Source: Ferrimonas sediminicola
GTDB taxonomy: Bacteria; Pseudomonadota; Gammaproteobacteria; Enterobacterales; Shewanellaceae
Reading direction: 5' to 3'
Length of the DNA: 64,000 nucleotides
Assembly: GCF_005116715.1 (NCBI RefSeq)
Contig: NZ_SWCI01000002.1
Span: 325,120 to 389,119, forward strand
Positions 24,165 to 33,834 of the stretch are shown in pieces (position 1 is the first letter of the stretch; every line of letters begins with the position of its first letter). The notes beneath the pieces are model-generated. The model was not told where the DNA came from. It saw only the letters and a program-made list of their open reading frames with translations, and ran no database searches. Position numbers and translations under genes: made by a program.

Positions 24165-25011
24165 CAAGTTCAAGTGGTTCTCCATCGGACTCATCAGCCT
24201 GTGGCTGGTGAGCTTCGTGCTGATCCCCAACCTGATGGTGCTGGTCGCCAGTTTCCTCACCTCCGACATTCACGACCTGGTGCGCTTCAGCTTCACCTGG
24301 GAGAACTACGGCCAGCTGATTGACCCCATCTACGCCAAAGTGGTGGGCTATTCCGTCTACCTTGCGGGCTTCACCACCCTGCTCTGCCTGCTGATCGGCT
24401 ACCCGGCCGCCTGGTTCATCGCCCAGTTCAGTCCCAGGGTGCGCGGCATCCTGCTGTTTATGGTGATCGTGCCCTTCTGGACCAACTCGCTGATCCGCAC
24501 CTACGCCATCAAGATCATCCTCGGCACCCGCGGCGTCCTCAACTGGGGCCTGCTGGAGCTGGGGATCATCGATGCCCCGCTGCGGCTGATGTACACCCAG
24601 GCGGCGGTGCTGATCGGCATGGTCTACATCCTGCTGCCCTTCATGATCCTGCCGCTGTTCTCCAGCATCGAGAAGCTGCCCCGCAGCTACATCGAGGCGG
24701 CCCGGGATCTGGGCGCCACCAGGCTGCGCATCTTCCGCACCATCGTCCTGCCCCTGACGCTGCCCGGGATCATCGCCGGCAGCCTGATGGTGTTTTTGCC
24801 CGCCATGGGGATGTTCTACATCTCCGACCTGCTGGAGGGCGCCAAGAACCCGCTCATCGGTAACCTGATCAAGGACCAGATCCTGGTGGCCCAGAACTGG
24901 CCCTTCGGCGCCTCCCTGAGCGTGGCGCTGCTAATGATGATGGCGGTGATGCTGGTGCTCTACCACAAGGTGGGACAGATGCTGCGCCGCAAGGAGGAGC
25001 TCGATGTCTAA
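24151..25011 (+). CDS. potB: Spermidine/putrescine ABC transporter permease PotB
   Basis: A 286-residue inner-membrane permease with about six membrane segments and the ATPase-coupling EAA loop ([23 protein letters not shown]). It begins with a basic residue cluster then [22 protein letters not shown]. It overlaps potA by 14 and potC by 8 bases, so the transporter subunits are co-translated. It pairs with PotC to form the polyamine channel. Confidence 0.94.
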   Translation: MTASNKFKWFSIGLISLWLVSFVLIPNLMVLVASFLTSDIHDLVRFSFTWENYGQLIDPIYAKVVGYSVYLAGFTTLLCLLIGYPAAWFIAQFSPRVRGILLFMVIVPFWTNSLIRTYAIKIILGTRGVLNWGLLELGIIDAPLRLMYTQAAVLIGMVYILLPFMILPLFSSIEKLPRSYIEAARDLGATRLRIFRTIVLPLTLPGIIAGSLMVFLPAMGMFYISDLLEGAKNPLIGNLIKDQILVAQNWPFGASLSVALLMMMAVMLVLYHKVGQMLRRKEELDV

Positions 25012-25774
25012 ATATCTGAAGTGGGGCTTCCTGGCCCTGCTGTTCACCTACCTCTATGCCCCCATCGCGGTGCTGGTGGCCAACTCCTTCAATGCCCACA
25101 AGTACGGCATCAAGTGGATGGGGCTCACCGGCAAGTGGTACCAGGCACTGATCGACAACGCCGGCCTGATGGAAGCGGCGCGCCACTCCCTGACCATCGC
25201 CGTGTTTTCCGCCACCCTGGCCACCGCCATCGGCACCCTGGCGGCGGTGGCCCTGTTCCGCTACCGCTTCCGCGGCAAGATGGCGCTCAACGGCATGCTG
25301 TTCGTGGTGATGACCTCGCCGGACATCGTCATGGCGGTCTCCCTGCTGGCGCTGTTCGTCAGCTTCGGCATCGCCCTGGGGTTCTGGTCGCTGCTGATGG
25401 CCCACATCACCTTCTGTCTGCCGTTCGTGGTGGTGACCGTGTTCGCCCGCCTCAAGGGGTTCGACAACGCCATCTTGGAAGCGGCCCGGGATCTGGGCGC
25501 CAGCGAGTGGCGCATCTTCCGCAAGATCATCCTGCCGCTGGCGGCACCGGCCATCTTCGCCGGTTGGCTGCTCAGTTTCACCCTCTCCCTGGATGATGTG
25601 ATCATCAGTTCGTTCGTGACCGGACCGGCCTACGAAATTCTGCCGCTGAAGATCTACTCTATGGTGAAGGTGGGCGTCTCTCCTGAGGTGAACGCCCTGG
25701 CTACCCTGATGCTGATCCTGTCGCTGCTGCTGGTAGCGGCCGCCCAGTTGGTACTAAAGCGAAAAACGGCGTAA
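25004..25774 (+). CDS. potC: Spermidine/putrescine ABC transporter permease PotC
   Basis: The 256-residue second permease has about six membrane segments and the EAA loop [23 protein letters not shown], nearly the same as in PotB. It keeps the PotC feature SLDDVIISSFVTGP. The ATG overlaps the end of potB. A 52-bp gap separates it from potD. Confidence 0.94.
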   Translation: MSKYLKWGFLALLFTYLYAPIAVLVANSFNAHKYGIKWMGLTGKWYQALIDNAGLMEAARHSLTIAVFSATLATAIGTLAAVALFRYRFRGKMALNGMLFVVMTSPDIVMAVSLLALFVSFGIALGFWSLLMAHITFCLPFVVVTVFARLKGFDNAILEAARDLGASEWRIFRKIILPLAAPAIFAGWLLSFTLSLDDVIISSFVTGPAYEILPLKIYSMVKVGVSPEVNALATLMLILSLLLVAAAQLVLKRKTA

Positions 25775-25826
25775 GCTTCGCTTGCGCATCACCTGCCCAC
25801 TCCGTTGATTCGAGGAAACAAAAACA

Positions 25827-26870
25827 ATGATCCGCACCCTGGCTAACTTCGCGTCTGCTGCGCTTATCGCCCTGTGCAGCTTCGCCTCCCAGGCGGCCAA
25901 CGACGTTGTCTACTTCTACAACTGGTCCGAATACATCCCGGAAGGCCTGTTGACCGAGTTTGAGAAAGAGACCGGCATCAAGGTGATCTACACCACCTAC
26001 GACTCCAACGAGGCGATGCACGCCAAACTGAAGCTGACCGGTGCAAAAGGCTACGACATCGTGGTGCCCTCCACCTACTTCGTGGCCAAGATGCGGGACG
26101 AGGGCCTGCTGCAGCCCGTCGACCACGCCAAACTGAGCAACTTCAAGCACCTGGATCCGCTGATGCTGGATAAGCCCTACGATCCCGGCAACCAGTACTC
26201 CATCCCCTACGTCTGGGGCGCCACCGGCATCGGCATCAACACCGACTTCGTCGATCCGGCCACCATCAGCGGCTGGAAAGATCTGTGGGATCCCAAGTGG
26301 AAGGGCCAACTGATGCTGATGAACGATCAGCGTGAAGTGTTCCACATGGCCCTGCGCATCCTGGGTTACTCCGCCAACTCCACCGATCCCAAGGAGCTGG
26401 AGGAGGCCTACCAGTACCTCAGGAAGCTGATGCCCAACGCCCTGGTGTTCAACTCCGACACCCCGTCCCTGCCCTACATGGCCGGTGAGGTCTCCCTGGG
26501 GATGATCTGGAACGGCTCTGCCTTCGAGGCCAACAAAAACGATCCGGCCATCACCATGATCTACCCCAAAGAGGGCGCCATCTTCTGGATGGACAACCTG
26601 TCCATCCCAGCCGGCGCCGAGAACGTGGAAGCGGCCCACAAGCTAATTAACTTCCTGCTGCGCCCAGAGGTGGCTGCCAAGGTGTGTCAAGAGGTGGGCT
26701 ACCCCACCCCCAACAAGACCGCCAAGGCGATGCTCGACCCGGAGTTTGCCAACAACCCCATCATCTACCCGCCCTCCGAGGTGATCGAGGCCGGTGAGTT
26801 CCAGTCCGACGTCGGCGAAGCGGTTCGCCTCTACGACAAGTACTGGCAGAAACTGCGCACCGGCAACTAA
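25827..26870 (+). CDS. potD: Spermidine/putrescine-binding periplasmic protein
   Basis: A 347-residue solute-binding protein with a signal peptide ending near ASQAAND and the PotD start YFYNWSEYIPEGLLTEFEKETG. Polyamine-site residues are visible in YDSNEAMHAKLK, VPSTYFV, WGATGIGIN and the Trp/Asp of IFWMDNLSIPAGA. It delivers spermidine/putrescine to PotBC. A perfect bidirectional terminator follows 16 bp after the stop. Confidence 0.95.
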   Translation: MIRTLANFASAALIALCSFASQAANDVVYFYNWSEYIPEGLLTEFEKETGIKVIYTTYDSNEAMHAKLKLTGAKGYDIVVPSTYFVAKMRDEGLLQPVDHAKLSNFKHLDPLMLDKPYDPGNQYSIPYVWGATGIGINTDFVDPATISGWKDLWDPKWKGQLMLMNDQREVFHMALRILGYSANSTDPKELEEAYQYLRKLMPNALVFNSDTPSLPYMAGEVSLGMIWNGSAFEANKNDPAITMIYPKEGAIFWMDNLSIPAGAENVEAAHKLINFLLRPEVAAKVCQEVGYPTPNKTAKAMLDPEFANNPIIYPPSEVIEAGEFQSDVGEAVRLYDKYWQKLRTGN

Positions 26871-26886
26871 ACCGATGCCTGATCTG

Positions 26887-26914
26887 AAAAACGCCGCGAA
26901 TTCGCGGCGTTTTT
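26887..26914. terminator. Bidirectional terminator after potD
   Basis: A perfect 28-bp palindrome, AAAAACGCCGCGAA followed by its inverse, giving T-runs on both strands. It serves potD and the convergent GRAM-like gene. Confidence 0.9.
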
Positions 26915-26936
26915 ACTCCCGGTCTTGGCAAAGGCA

Positions 26937-27251
26937 TCAGGTCGAACCGATCTCAGGGGCCAGGGCCTCGAGCCACTCCCGGGGATGCGCCACCAGGAAC
27001 TCAAAGACCCGTCCATCGGCCAGGGTCAGGCGGATGGCGTCGGTGGTGATCGGCAGTACCCCGGCCCCCTTGCCCAGGCAGGTTTCCGATTCGGCCACCT
27101 CGCTCCGGGCGAAACGGTAGGGCCCCAGGCCAAACTGGTGGTTAAAGGGCTCGAAGCCGATCTGCTGCTCACTCAGCCACAGGCGCCCGTCCGCCTTGGC
27201 CACCCCCTGCTGCACCGTGGCTATCGAAGATTTGATCATCTTGTCTGACAT
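26937..27251 (-). CDS. GRAM/PH-like domain protein
   Basis: A 104-residue soluble protein. The run GRLWLSEQQIGFEPFN..GLGPYRFARSEVAE, then DAIRLTLADGRVFEFLV and REWLEAL follows the strand pattern of bacterial GRAM/PH-like domains, which bind lipids or proteins at membranes. Function in the cell is unknown. AGGGAGAGTCG precedes the ATG. It lies 31 bp downstream of the PsiE-like gene and may share its transcript. Confidence 0.6.
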   Translation of the reverse strand: MSDKMIKSSIATVQQGVAKADGRLWLSEQQIGFEPFNHQFGLGPYRFARSEVAESETCLGKGAGVLPITTDAIRLTLADGRVFEFLVAHPREWLEALAPEIGST

Positions 27252-27282
27252 CGACTCTCCCTATCTCGAACGGTTGGGCCCC

Positions 27283-27720
27283 TCAGTGCTCCTCACCGGA
27301 AATCCGCTTTTCCCTCTGGTAGACCATGATCGCCGCCACCCTGATCGCCCCCAGCACCAGCAGGAACACTGAAAAGGCGTAGATCAGCTCCGCCTTCACC
27401 TCATGCTTGAACAGGGTAATCAACACCTCCCTGACGACAAAGACGATGGCCGCATCCAGGATAAAGGTCAAACGCAAGCGGTGGGAGCGGAAATACTCCA
27501 CCAGGGACTTGGACAGTTCAATCATCACGTACAGAGTCAGCACATCGGTGATGATGTGAATGTAGCTGCCGGTCACCCCGGCGGCGCGCACCAGGTCCCA
27601 GGTGGTAAAGAACAGCTTCAGCGCTCCGATGGCCACCGCAATGGAGATGAACAGCAGTATCAAGCCGAAAACCGCATCGATCGCTTTATCGTAGTAGACC
27701 TTGATTCTGTCGCTGAACAT
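27283..27720 (-). CDS. psiE: PsiE-family membrane protein
   Basis: Start at ATG 27720, after GAAGGGGATTCGGC; the frame is open 20 codons further. The 145-residue protein has four membrane segments (about 14-38, 54-74, 85-102, 112-132), with the polar LVEYFRSHRLRLTFILDAA between the second and third as in PsiE, a phosphate-starvation-inducible protein of unknown biochemical role. No Pho box was recognised upstream. Confidence 0.75.
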   Translation of the reverse strand: MFSDRIKVYYDKAIDAVFGLILLFISIAVAIGALKLFFTTWDLVRAAGVTGSYIHIITDVLTLYVMIELSKSLVEYFRSHRLRLTFILDAAIVFVVREVLITLFKHEVKAELIYAFSVFLLVLGAIRVAAIMVYQREKRISGEEH

Positions 27721-27937
27721 GCCGAATCCCCTTCGCGAATGGCCCCCCGGCCCAACCGGGTCGACAGGCCCGGTGAGCACAGTCAGAGTAGACTAACTGT
27801 AGCCGCTTAGTGGGAAATTTCCCTGATAGTCCGAGACCTAGGCGGTCCAGGTTGCCGCTATACTCAGAGGGCGAAGTCCGCCAAAAGCCGCGAGGGTTCG
27901 CCCCACGGTCGCCGGCCCAACAGTCAAGGAGACGCGG

Positions 27938-28798
27938 ATGTACCGAACCACCCTGTTGCTTGGCGCCCTTCAGGGCGATGTCGGCTTGCTGAGGTCAAAG
28001 ATTCGGGCGCTGTCCCGAAGCCTTGTCTCCCCCTGCCGGGTCATCGTCCACGGCGAATCGCCGCCGCTACAGCGCTTCTACCTGTTCGATGACGACGAAC
28101 TGGCGGCGACGGCCGAAAGCTACAAGGCCTCGGTGGTGCGCTGGGCGCAGTCGCTGGTGGCCCCGCTCACCTCGGACCGGTTGGCCTTTACCCTGGAGTA
28201 TGTGTGGACCAAAAACCTGTCGGCGGAGCGCCACCGCTGGGAGTCCGACGGCGAGCTGCTGATCGTCTACTGCGCCGGCAAGCGAATCCCGTCGCCGTTC
28301 CGGCACGTGGTTGAGGAGAGCCAGTGTCCGGTGCTGCTATTGAGCGACCGGCCCTGGCACACCCCGCCGCTACTGCTGGCCGGCATCGACCCCTTCCACA
28401 AGAGTGATCGTCCGGCCAACATGGATATCAAGATCGTCAATCAGGCGCTGGCCCTGAGCCGGGCCCTCAAGGGGGAGATCACCCTGGTGCACAGCTGCTA
28501 TGTGCCAGCCTACATGGTCAAGTACCGCAGCATGATTCAGTCCACCCACCAGCAGGGAGTTCAGGAGTTCATCACCGCCAACGGCTGGCGCAAACTGGAC
28601 TGGCGGCTGATCCAGGGGGAGCCGACTCAGGCCCTGGTCCACTACTGTCAGAGCCACCGCACCGACATCCTGGTGGTGGGGTTGGTGGCCCGTGGGGTGT
28701 GGCAACGCCAGATCACCGGCAGCACCAGCGATGGGCTGCTGGAGATCCTCTGCTGTGATCTGCTGATGGTACCCAAGGAGGCGCAGCCCTCGGGCTAG
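27938..28798 (+). CDS. Tandem universal stress protein (UspE-like)
   Basis: A 286-residue cytoplasmic protein. The second half is a recognisable Usp domain: PPLLLAGIDPFH..., a helix NQALALSRALKGEITLVHSC, and HRTDILVVGLVARG...STSDGLLEILCCDLLMVPK. The first half is a weaker copy with its own DGELLIVYC and CPVLLLSDRPW. Two joined Usp domains are the hallmark of UspE. The ATP-type G-x2-G-x9-G(S/T) motif is only partly kept. AAGGAGACGCGG precedes the ATG; the stop overlaps the convergent zntB gene by 4 bases. Confidence 0.75.
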   Translation: MYRTTLLLGALQGDVGLLRSKIRALSRSLVSPCRVIVHGESPPLQRFYLFDDDELAATAESYKASVVRWAQSLVAPLTSDRLAFTLEYVWTKNLSAERHRWESDGELLIVYCAGKRIPSPFRHVVEESQCPVLLLSDRPWHTPPLLLAGIDPFHKSDRPANMDIKIVNQALALSRALKGEITLVHSCYVPAYMVKYRSMIQSTHQQGVQEFITANGWRKLDWRLIQGEPTQALVHYCQSHRTDILVVGLVARGVWQRQITGSTSDGLLEILCCDLLMVPKEAQPSG

Positions 28799-29769
28799 AG
28801 CCAGCGGTTGCGTTTGAACAGCCACCACTGCAAACCCACCAGGGCGGTCAACAGCCCGCAGAATATCCAAAAGGAGAAGCGAAAGTTCGCCCCGGGGATG
28901 CCGCCAACGTTCACCCCCAGCAAGCCGGTGAGAAACCCCAGGGGCAGGAAGATAGCCGCCACTAACGACAGCACATACATGCGCTTGTTCATCTTCTCCG
29001 ACAGCCTGTTGTTCTGCTCCTCCTGGGCGACCACCGCTCGCTCGCGCACCGAATCCAGCCCCTCGATAAAGCGGCTGAGGTGGTCGGCCACTTCGCGCAG
29101 GGCCTGGCGATCCTCTTGGTTCAGCCAGACGATCCTCAGGGTCTGCAACTGCTGAAGCGCCTCGCGCTGCGGCGACAGGTAGCGCCGCAGCGAGATCACC
29201 GTACGCCGCACCGAGGCAATCTGGCTGCGAAGGACCGGGGGGGCACCGCTGAGCATCTGCTCCTCTATCTCATCAATCAACTCCTCGGTCTGGTCTATGG
29301 TGCCCTGCATCCGCGCCATCAGTCGCCCGGTCAGCAGCACCAGAAACTCGCCGACGTTACGTGGCCCGTCACCCTGCTCCCAGCGGTCGGCCACGTCCCG
29401 TACCGACAACAGCTGCCGTTTGCGGGTGGTTAAGATCCGCCGCCCGTCGGTCCACAGGCGAATACCCACCATATCCTCCGGATCGGATCCCGGGCTGAGG
29501 TTGACGCCGCGCAGGTTGAGCAGCAGCCCGTCGGTCAACAGCGTCGCCCTGGGACGGCTGCCTTCGGAGAGCAGGGCGTCGACGGCGACCCGCTCCAGAC
29601 CACTGTGGTGCTCAATCCACCCCCTGGCGCCCTCATCGGTGTAGTCGAAATGGAGCCAGACACTCTCCTCGCCCGCTCCCCAGTCGTCGGCGTCGGCCAG
29701 TGCCAGCGGCTGAGCGCCTCCCTGCCCGTCGAAACGGCGACCAATGATCAATCCTTGGCTATCCTTCAT
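28795..29769 (-). CDS. zntB: ZntB-type zinc transporter (CorA family)
   Basis: This 324-residue transporter has a large cytoplasmic funnel domain with long helices (residues about 130-255) and two C-terminal membrane segments. Between them is the selectivity motif GVNVGGIPGANFRFSF, the ZntB variant of the CorA GMN loop. E. coli ZntB has 327 residues. It ends in basic KRNRWL. ZntB moves Zn2+ across the inner membrane. Convergent and overlapping with the Usp gene. Confidence 0.88.
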   Translation of the reverse strand: MKDSQGLIIGRRFDGQGGAQPLALADADDWGAGEESVWLHFDYTDEGARGWIEHHSGLERVAVDALLSEGSRPRATLLTDGLLLNLRGVNLSPGSDPEDMVGIRLWTDGRRILTTRKRQLLSVRDVADRWEQGDGPRNVGEFLVLLTGRLMARMQGTIDQTEELIDEIEEQMLSGAPPVLRSQIASVRRTVISLRRYLSPQREALQQLQTLRIVWLNQEDRQALREVADHLSRFIEGLDSVRERAVVAQEEQNNRLSEKMNKRMYVLSLVAAIFLPLGFLTGLLGVNVGGIPGANFRFSFWIFCGLLTALVGLQWWLFKRNRWL

Positions 29770-29992
29770 CTCAGTCTCGTCCCTAAAAATACTCCTCTAA
29801 TCTTAGATAGATGGCTGACAGAAATAAACGATAAACCGGCGGTGAGCCCTGCCCCGACCACGGAGACGCAGCCCAGCTGAAACTTGGTGCGGTCGGGCCG
29901 CAAAATAGGGTTGTGCAACTGCCGTTTTGGGCGCATGATCCTATTGAAATACTGACTCTTTTTTAACCACGCTTTTAACGACGGAGAACAGA

Positions 29993-31363
29993 TTGGCCGA
30001 CCTACCGAACGAACTGGACACCTCCCGTGAGGAGGTCAGCCATCTGGTCGAACGACTCAGCCTGGCCAAGGAGGAGCAGCAGGAATCGCTGTTTGAGCAG
30101 GCCATTGAGCAGGTCGAACCCGGCGAGATCGCCCTGCTGCTGGAATCGCTGCCCATCGGTGACCGTCTGGAACGATGGCAGCAGGTGGCCCAGGATGAAC
30201 AGCTGGATGTGCTGGTGGCGATGCGCGCCGAAGCCCGTGGCGCCATCCTGCGTACCCTGCCGGAGCCGACTCTGGCCGCCCTGCTCGACCGGGTCGATGC
30301 CGAATCCCTGATCGAGCTGGCGGACGACCTGCCGGTGGCCATCGTGGACGACGCGGTCACCAGGATGACCGCCAGGCAGAGAAACTGGTTCGAGCAGGCC
30401 AGCCAGTATGGCGACGACGAGGTGGGGCGCTACCTGAACCACGAGATGGTGCTGGTGCCCGCCAACGCCCGCGCCGGCGACGCCCTTCGGGTGCTGTTGC
30501 GCAGCCACTACCCCTTCAGCGACCAGGCCTACCTGGTGGATGCCCTGGGACTCTACCGCGGCGCCATCTCGCTGAAGCAGCTGGCCAGCCTGCCCGACAC
30601 CCAGCGGCTGAAGGAGGTGCCGCTGCTGGACCTGGTGCCGCTGCAGGCCACCACCAGCGTGGTGGATGCCACCGAGGCGGTGGAGCACTCCGGGCTGGCG
30701 GCGCTGCCGGTGGTCGACACCGAGGGGCGGTTGCAGGGCCGGATCAGCCTGCAACTGGCGCTGGAGCTGACCCGGGAGGAGTACGAATCCCGGCTGATGG
30801 CCACCGTGGGTCTGGATGAGGAAACCGACCTGTTCTCGCCAGTACTGCAAAGCAGCAAGCGACGGGCCTTGTGGCTGGGGATCAACCTGCTGACCGCGCT
30901 GCTGGCCTCCTGGGTGATCGGCCGCTTCGAAGCTACCCTGGTGCAGGTGGTGTCCCTGGCGGTGCTGATGCCCATCGTCGCCTCAATGGGGGGCATCGCC
31001 GGCAGCCAGACACTGACCCTGGTGGTCCGCGGCCTGGCCATGGGACAGCTGGCCCAGGGTAACCTGCGCGCGCTGCTCTCCAAGGAGATCGGCGTGGGCG
31101 TGCTCAACGGCATCGCCTGGTCGGTGATCATCGGCGCCGTCGCCGGACTGTGGTTCGGCGACCTGGCCACCGGCCTGGTGATGGCGGCGGCCATCATCAT
31201 CAACATTACAGTGGCCGCCCTGGCCGGGGTGCTGGTGCCGGTGGTGCTGGACCGCCGCGGCATCGATCCTGCCCTGTCGGGCTCGGTGGTATTGACCACG
31301 GTCACCGACGTAGTGGGTTTTCTGACGTTTCTGGGACTGGGCAGCCTTGTGCTGGTGCCCTGA
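29993..31363 (+). CDS. mgtE: MgtE magnesium transporter
   Basis: A 456-residue magnesium channel: N-terminal MgtE domain (helical, about 10-135), two CBS repeats (about 140-265) that gate by Mg2+ binding, a connecting helix, and five membrane segments (about 285-455). Pore signatures LMPIVASMGGIAGSQTLTLVVRG and ITVAALAGVLVPVVLDRRGIDPA are present. The start is TTG at 29993 after ACGGAG; no ATG fits. The 223 bp upstream hold its promoter but no riboswitch I could recognise. A small CCGGC/GCCGG hairpin lies in the 47 bp before the next gene. Confidence 0.93.
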   Translation: MADLPNELDTSREEVSHLVERLSLAKEEQQESLFEQAIEQVEPGEIALLLESLPIGDRLERWQQVAQDEQLDVLVAMRAEARGAILRTLPEPTLAALLDRVDAESLIELADDLPVAIVDDAVTRMTARQRNWFEQASQYGDDEVGRYLNHEMVLVPANARAGDALRVLLRSHYPFSDQAYLVDALGLYRGAISLKQLASLPDTQRLKEVPLLDLVPLQATTSVVDATEAVEHSGLAALPVVDTEGRLQGRISLQLALELTREEYESRLMATVGLDEETDLFSPVLQSSKRRALWLGINLLTALLASWVIGRFEATLVQVVSLAVLMPIVASMGGIAGSQTLTLVVRGLAMGQLAQGNLRALLSKEIGVGVLNGIAWSVIIGAVAGLWFGDLATGLVMAAAIIINITVAALAGVLVPVVLDRRGIDPALSGSVVLTTVTDVVGFLTFLGLGSLVLVP

Positions 31364-31410
31364 CGACCGGCCTCGAAAGCCGGGCCGCGGACTTAACACT
31401 GGGAGGCACT

Positions 31411-31863
31411 ATGGATAGCTCGAACGCATCCTCGCTGCAACGCGCCGGTTGGCGCGAGTGGGTGGCACTGCCGGAGCTGGGCATCACCCGCATTAAGGCC
31501 AAGATGGACACCGGCGCCCGCACATCCTGCCTGCACGCGTTCTACACTCGGGTATTCGACAACGGGGGTCGGCCTTGGCTGGAGTTCCACGTCCACCCCA
31601 ACCAGGGGGACGTCGACACCGTGGTGGTGTGTCGGGCCCCCATCGTCGACCAGAGAGACGTCAGCGACTCCGGCGGCCACGTGGAGAACCGGCCGGTCAT
31701 CCTCACCCGGCTGCACCTGGGTGAGGTGAGCTGGCCGATAGAGATGACCGTCACCAACCGAGACACCATGAAATTTCGCATGCTCATCGGTCGGACCGCC
31801 ATGCGCGGCCGACTGCTGATTGACTCCGACTCATCCTTTTTGCTTGGAGGGCACCCAAAATGA
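31411..31863 (+). CDS. rimB: Retropepsin-like RimB-type protease
   Basis: The 150-residue protein starts after GGGAGG and has [27 protein letters not shown], with the aspartic-protease DTGA signature, and [15 protein letters not shown] near the end. This family (DUF785, often called ATP-dependent zinc protease) is the partner of RimK in Pseudomonas rimABK. Its ATGA stop overlaps the rimK start, so production is coupled. It presumably trims or regulates RimK or its products; the substrate is not known from sequence. Confidence 0.8.
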   Translation: MDSSNASSLQRAGWREWVALPELGITRIKAKMDTGARTSCLHAFYTRVFDNGGRPWLEFHVHPNQGDVDTVVVCRAPIVDQRDVSDSGGHVENRPVILTRLHLGEVSWPIEMTVTNRDTMKFRMLIGRTAMRGRLLIDSDSSFLLGGHPK

Positions 31864-32765
31864 AGATCGGCATCCTGTCCCGCAACAAGTCGCTCTACTC
31901 CACCCAGCGGCTGATGGAAGCCTGTGAGCAGCGCGGCCACCAGGCTTTGGTGATCGACGCCCTGCGCTGCTACATGAACATCAACTCGGACCAACCCAGC
32001 ATCCACTCCCGGGGGGAAAGTCTGGACGGCTTCGATGCCATCATTCCCAGAATCGGCGCCTCTGTCACCTTCTACGGCTGCGCCGTGCTGCGCCAGTTCG
32101 AGATGATGGGGGTATTTCCGGTTAACGAGTCGGTGGCCATCACCCGCTCCCGGGATAAGCTGCGTTCGATGCAGCTGCTGTCCCGGCGCAAGATCGGCAT
32201 GCCGGTGACCGGCTTCGCCAGCAAACCCGATGACATCAAGGACCTGCTGGACATGGTCGGCGGCGCCCCGGTGGTGATTAAGCTGCTGGAGGGGACCCAG
32301 GGCATTGGCGTGGTGCTGGCGGAAACCCGCAAGGCCGCCGAGAGCGTCATCGAGGCGTTTCTCGGCCTCAAGGCCAACATCATGGTCCAGGAGTTCATCA
32401 AGGAGGCCGGCGGCGCCGACATCCGCTGCTTCGTCATCGGCGACCGAGTGATCGCCGCCATGCGCCGCCAGGGCGCCGAAGGCGAGTTCCGCTCCAACCT
32501 GCACCGGGGCGGCAGCGCCTCGCTGGTGCGCATCACTCCGGAGGAGCGGCGCACCGCGGTGGAAGCCGCCAAGGTGATGGGACTGAGAGTAGCCGGGGTC
32601 GACCTGCTCAGATCCAGCCGCGGGCCGCTGGTGATGGAGGTCAACTCCTCCCCAGGCCTGGAGGGGATCGAGCAAGCCACCGGCAAGGACGTCGCCGGCA
32701 TGATCATCGAATACATCGAGAAGAACGCCAAACCGCAGAGGACGCGCACCCGTGGCAAGGGCTAA
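31860..32765 (+). CDS. rimK: RimK ATP-dependent glutamate ligase
   Basis: A 301-residue ATP-grasp ligase nearly the length of E. coli RimK (300), which adds glutamates to the C-terminus of ribosomal protein S6. Conserved segments include [90 protein letters not shown] and the metal-binding [14 protein letters not shown]. It is overlapped by 4 bases upstream and 14 downstream. Confidence 0.94.
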   Translation: MKIGILSRNKSLYSTQRLMEACEQRGHQALVIDALRCYMNINSDQPSIHSRGESLDGFDAIIPRIGASVTFYGCAVLRQFEMMGVFPVNESVAITRSRDKLRSMQLLSRRKIGMPVTGFASKPDDIKDLLDMVGGAPVVIKLLEGTQGIGVVLAETRKAAESVIEAFLGLKANIMVQEFIKEAGGADIRCFVIGDRVIAAMRRQGAEGEFRSNLHRGGSASLVRITPEERRTAVEAAKVMGLRVAGVDLLRSSRGPLVMEVNSSPGLEGIEQATGKDVAGMIIEYIEKNAKPQRTRTRGKG

Positions 32766-33816
32766 GGCGAACCGGCCCGTCCTCTTCAGCGGGGTCGAGG
32801 TCAAGCCGGGACAGCGGCAGACCATCCACCTGGATGTGGCCCAGCTCTACACCCACACCCCGCTGACCATCCCCATGGAGGTGGTCAACGGCCGCCTGCA
32901 GGGGCCGGTGCTGCTGATCAGCGCCGCCATCCATGGCGATGAGCTCAACGGCGTCGAGGTGGTGCGGCAGATCCTGTCACTGGTGGACCCGCACAAGCTC
33001 AAGGGCACCCTGGTGGCGGTGCCGGTGGTCAACGTGTTTGGCTTCCTTCAGAAGAGCCGCTACCTGCCGGACCGGCGCGATCTGAACCGCAGCTTCCCCG
33101 GCAGCCTCAAAGGCTCCATCGCCGCCCGCCTCGCCAACCAGTTCTTCAACCAGGTGGTGAGCCGCTGCAGCCACATCATCGATCTGCACACCGCGGCGGT
33201 ACACCGGACCAACCTGCCCCAGCTCAGGGTCAACCTGGACGACCCGGTGAGTGCGGCCATGGCCCAGGCGTTCGGCGCACCTGTGGTGATCAACGCCGCC
33301 ACCCGCGACGGCTCGCTGCGGGCGGTGGCCCAGGCCGAGGGGATACCGGTGCTCACCTACGAGGGGGGCGAGGCACTCAGGTTTGACAGCAGCGCCATCA
33401 GCATGGCGGTCAAGGGGTGCATCCGGGTGATGCGCAGCCTGGGCATGCAGCCCTCGCGCCGCCGCAGCCCACCCCACCCCATGGTGGTGGCCCGCTCCAC
33501 TTCCTGGGTGCGCGCCGAGCAGGACGGCATCATCCGCTCCCAGGTCGCCCTGGGGGCCAAGGTGCAGAAAGGCGAGGTGCTGGCCAAGATCGCCGCCCCC
33601 CTGGGCCACGGCGAGTTTACCCTGCTGGCCCCCAAGGAGGGGATCGTTATCGGCCAGCACACCCTGCCGCTGGTGAACGAGGGGGATGCGCTGTTTCACC
33701 TGGCCTATTTTGAACAGCAACAGGTTGAGGAGGCGCAGGCGCACATCGACTCGCTCCTCGAAGAGGAACCCAACCATGGGATGGTTTACGACGTCGAAGA
33801 GCCCGGGCTGACCTGA
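32752..33816 (+). CDS. M14-family succinylglutamate desuccinylase/aspartoacylase-like hydrolase
   Basis: A 354-residue zinc hydrolase of the AstE/aspartoacylase branch. Zinc ligands are seen in [14 protein letters not shown] (His and Glu) and [10 protein letters not shown]; the substrate arginine region is [14 protein letters not shown]. The C-terminal third is a barrel-sandwich domain ([28 protein letters not shown]). These enzymes cut an acyl or peptide bond next to a carboxylate, so a role in removing glutamates added by RimK is attractive but unproven. Start is GTG 32752, inside the end of rimK. Confidence 0.8.
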   Translation: MARAKANRPVLFSGVEVKPGQRQTIHLDVAQLYTHTPLTIPMEVVNGRLQGPVLLISAAIHGDELNGVEVVRQILSLVDPHKLKGTLVAVPVVNVFGFLQKSRYLPDRRDLNRSFPGSLKGSIAARLANQFFNQVVSRCSHIIDLHTAAVHRTNLPQLRVNLDDPVSAAMAQAFGAPVVINAATRDGSLRAVAQAEGIPVLTYEGGEALRFDSSAISMAVKGCIRVMRSLGMQPSRRRSPPHPMVVARSTSWVRAEQDGIIRSQVALGAKVQKGEVLAKIAAPLGHGEFTLLAPKEGIVIGQHTLPLVNEGDALFHLAYFEQQQVEEAQAHIDSLLEEEPNHGMVYDVEEPGLT

Positions 33817-33834
33817 GGCGATAAGGAGAACGGC

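Noticed and set aside
29770-29992. Possible magnesium riboswitch (M-box/ykoK) upstream of mgtE
   Set aside because: The leader is short and I could not find the conserved core; TTG start with a plain ribosome site.
31542-32825. A long open frame antisense to rimB and rimK
   Set aside because: The sense strand encodes recognisable RimB and RimK; the antisense translation resembles no protein.
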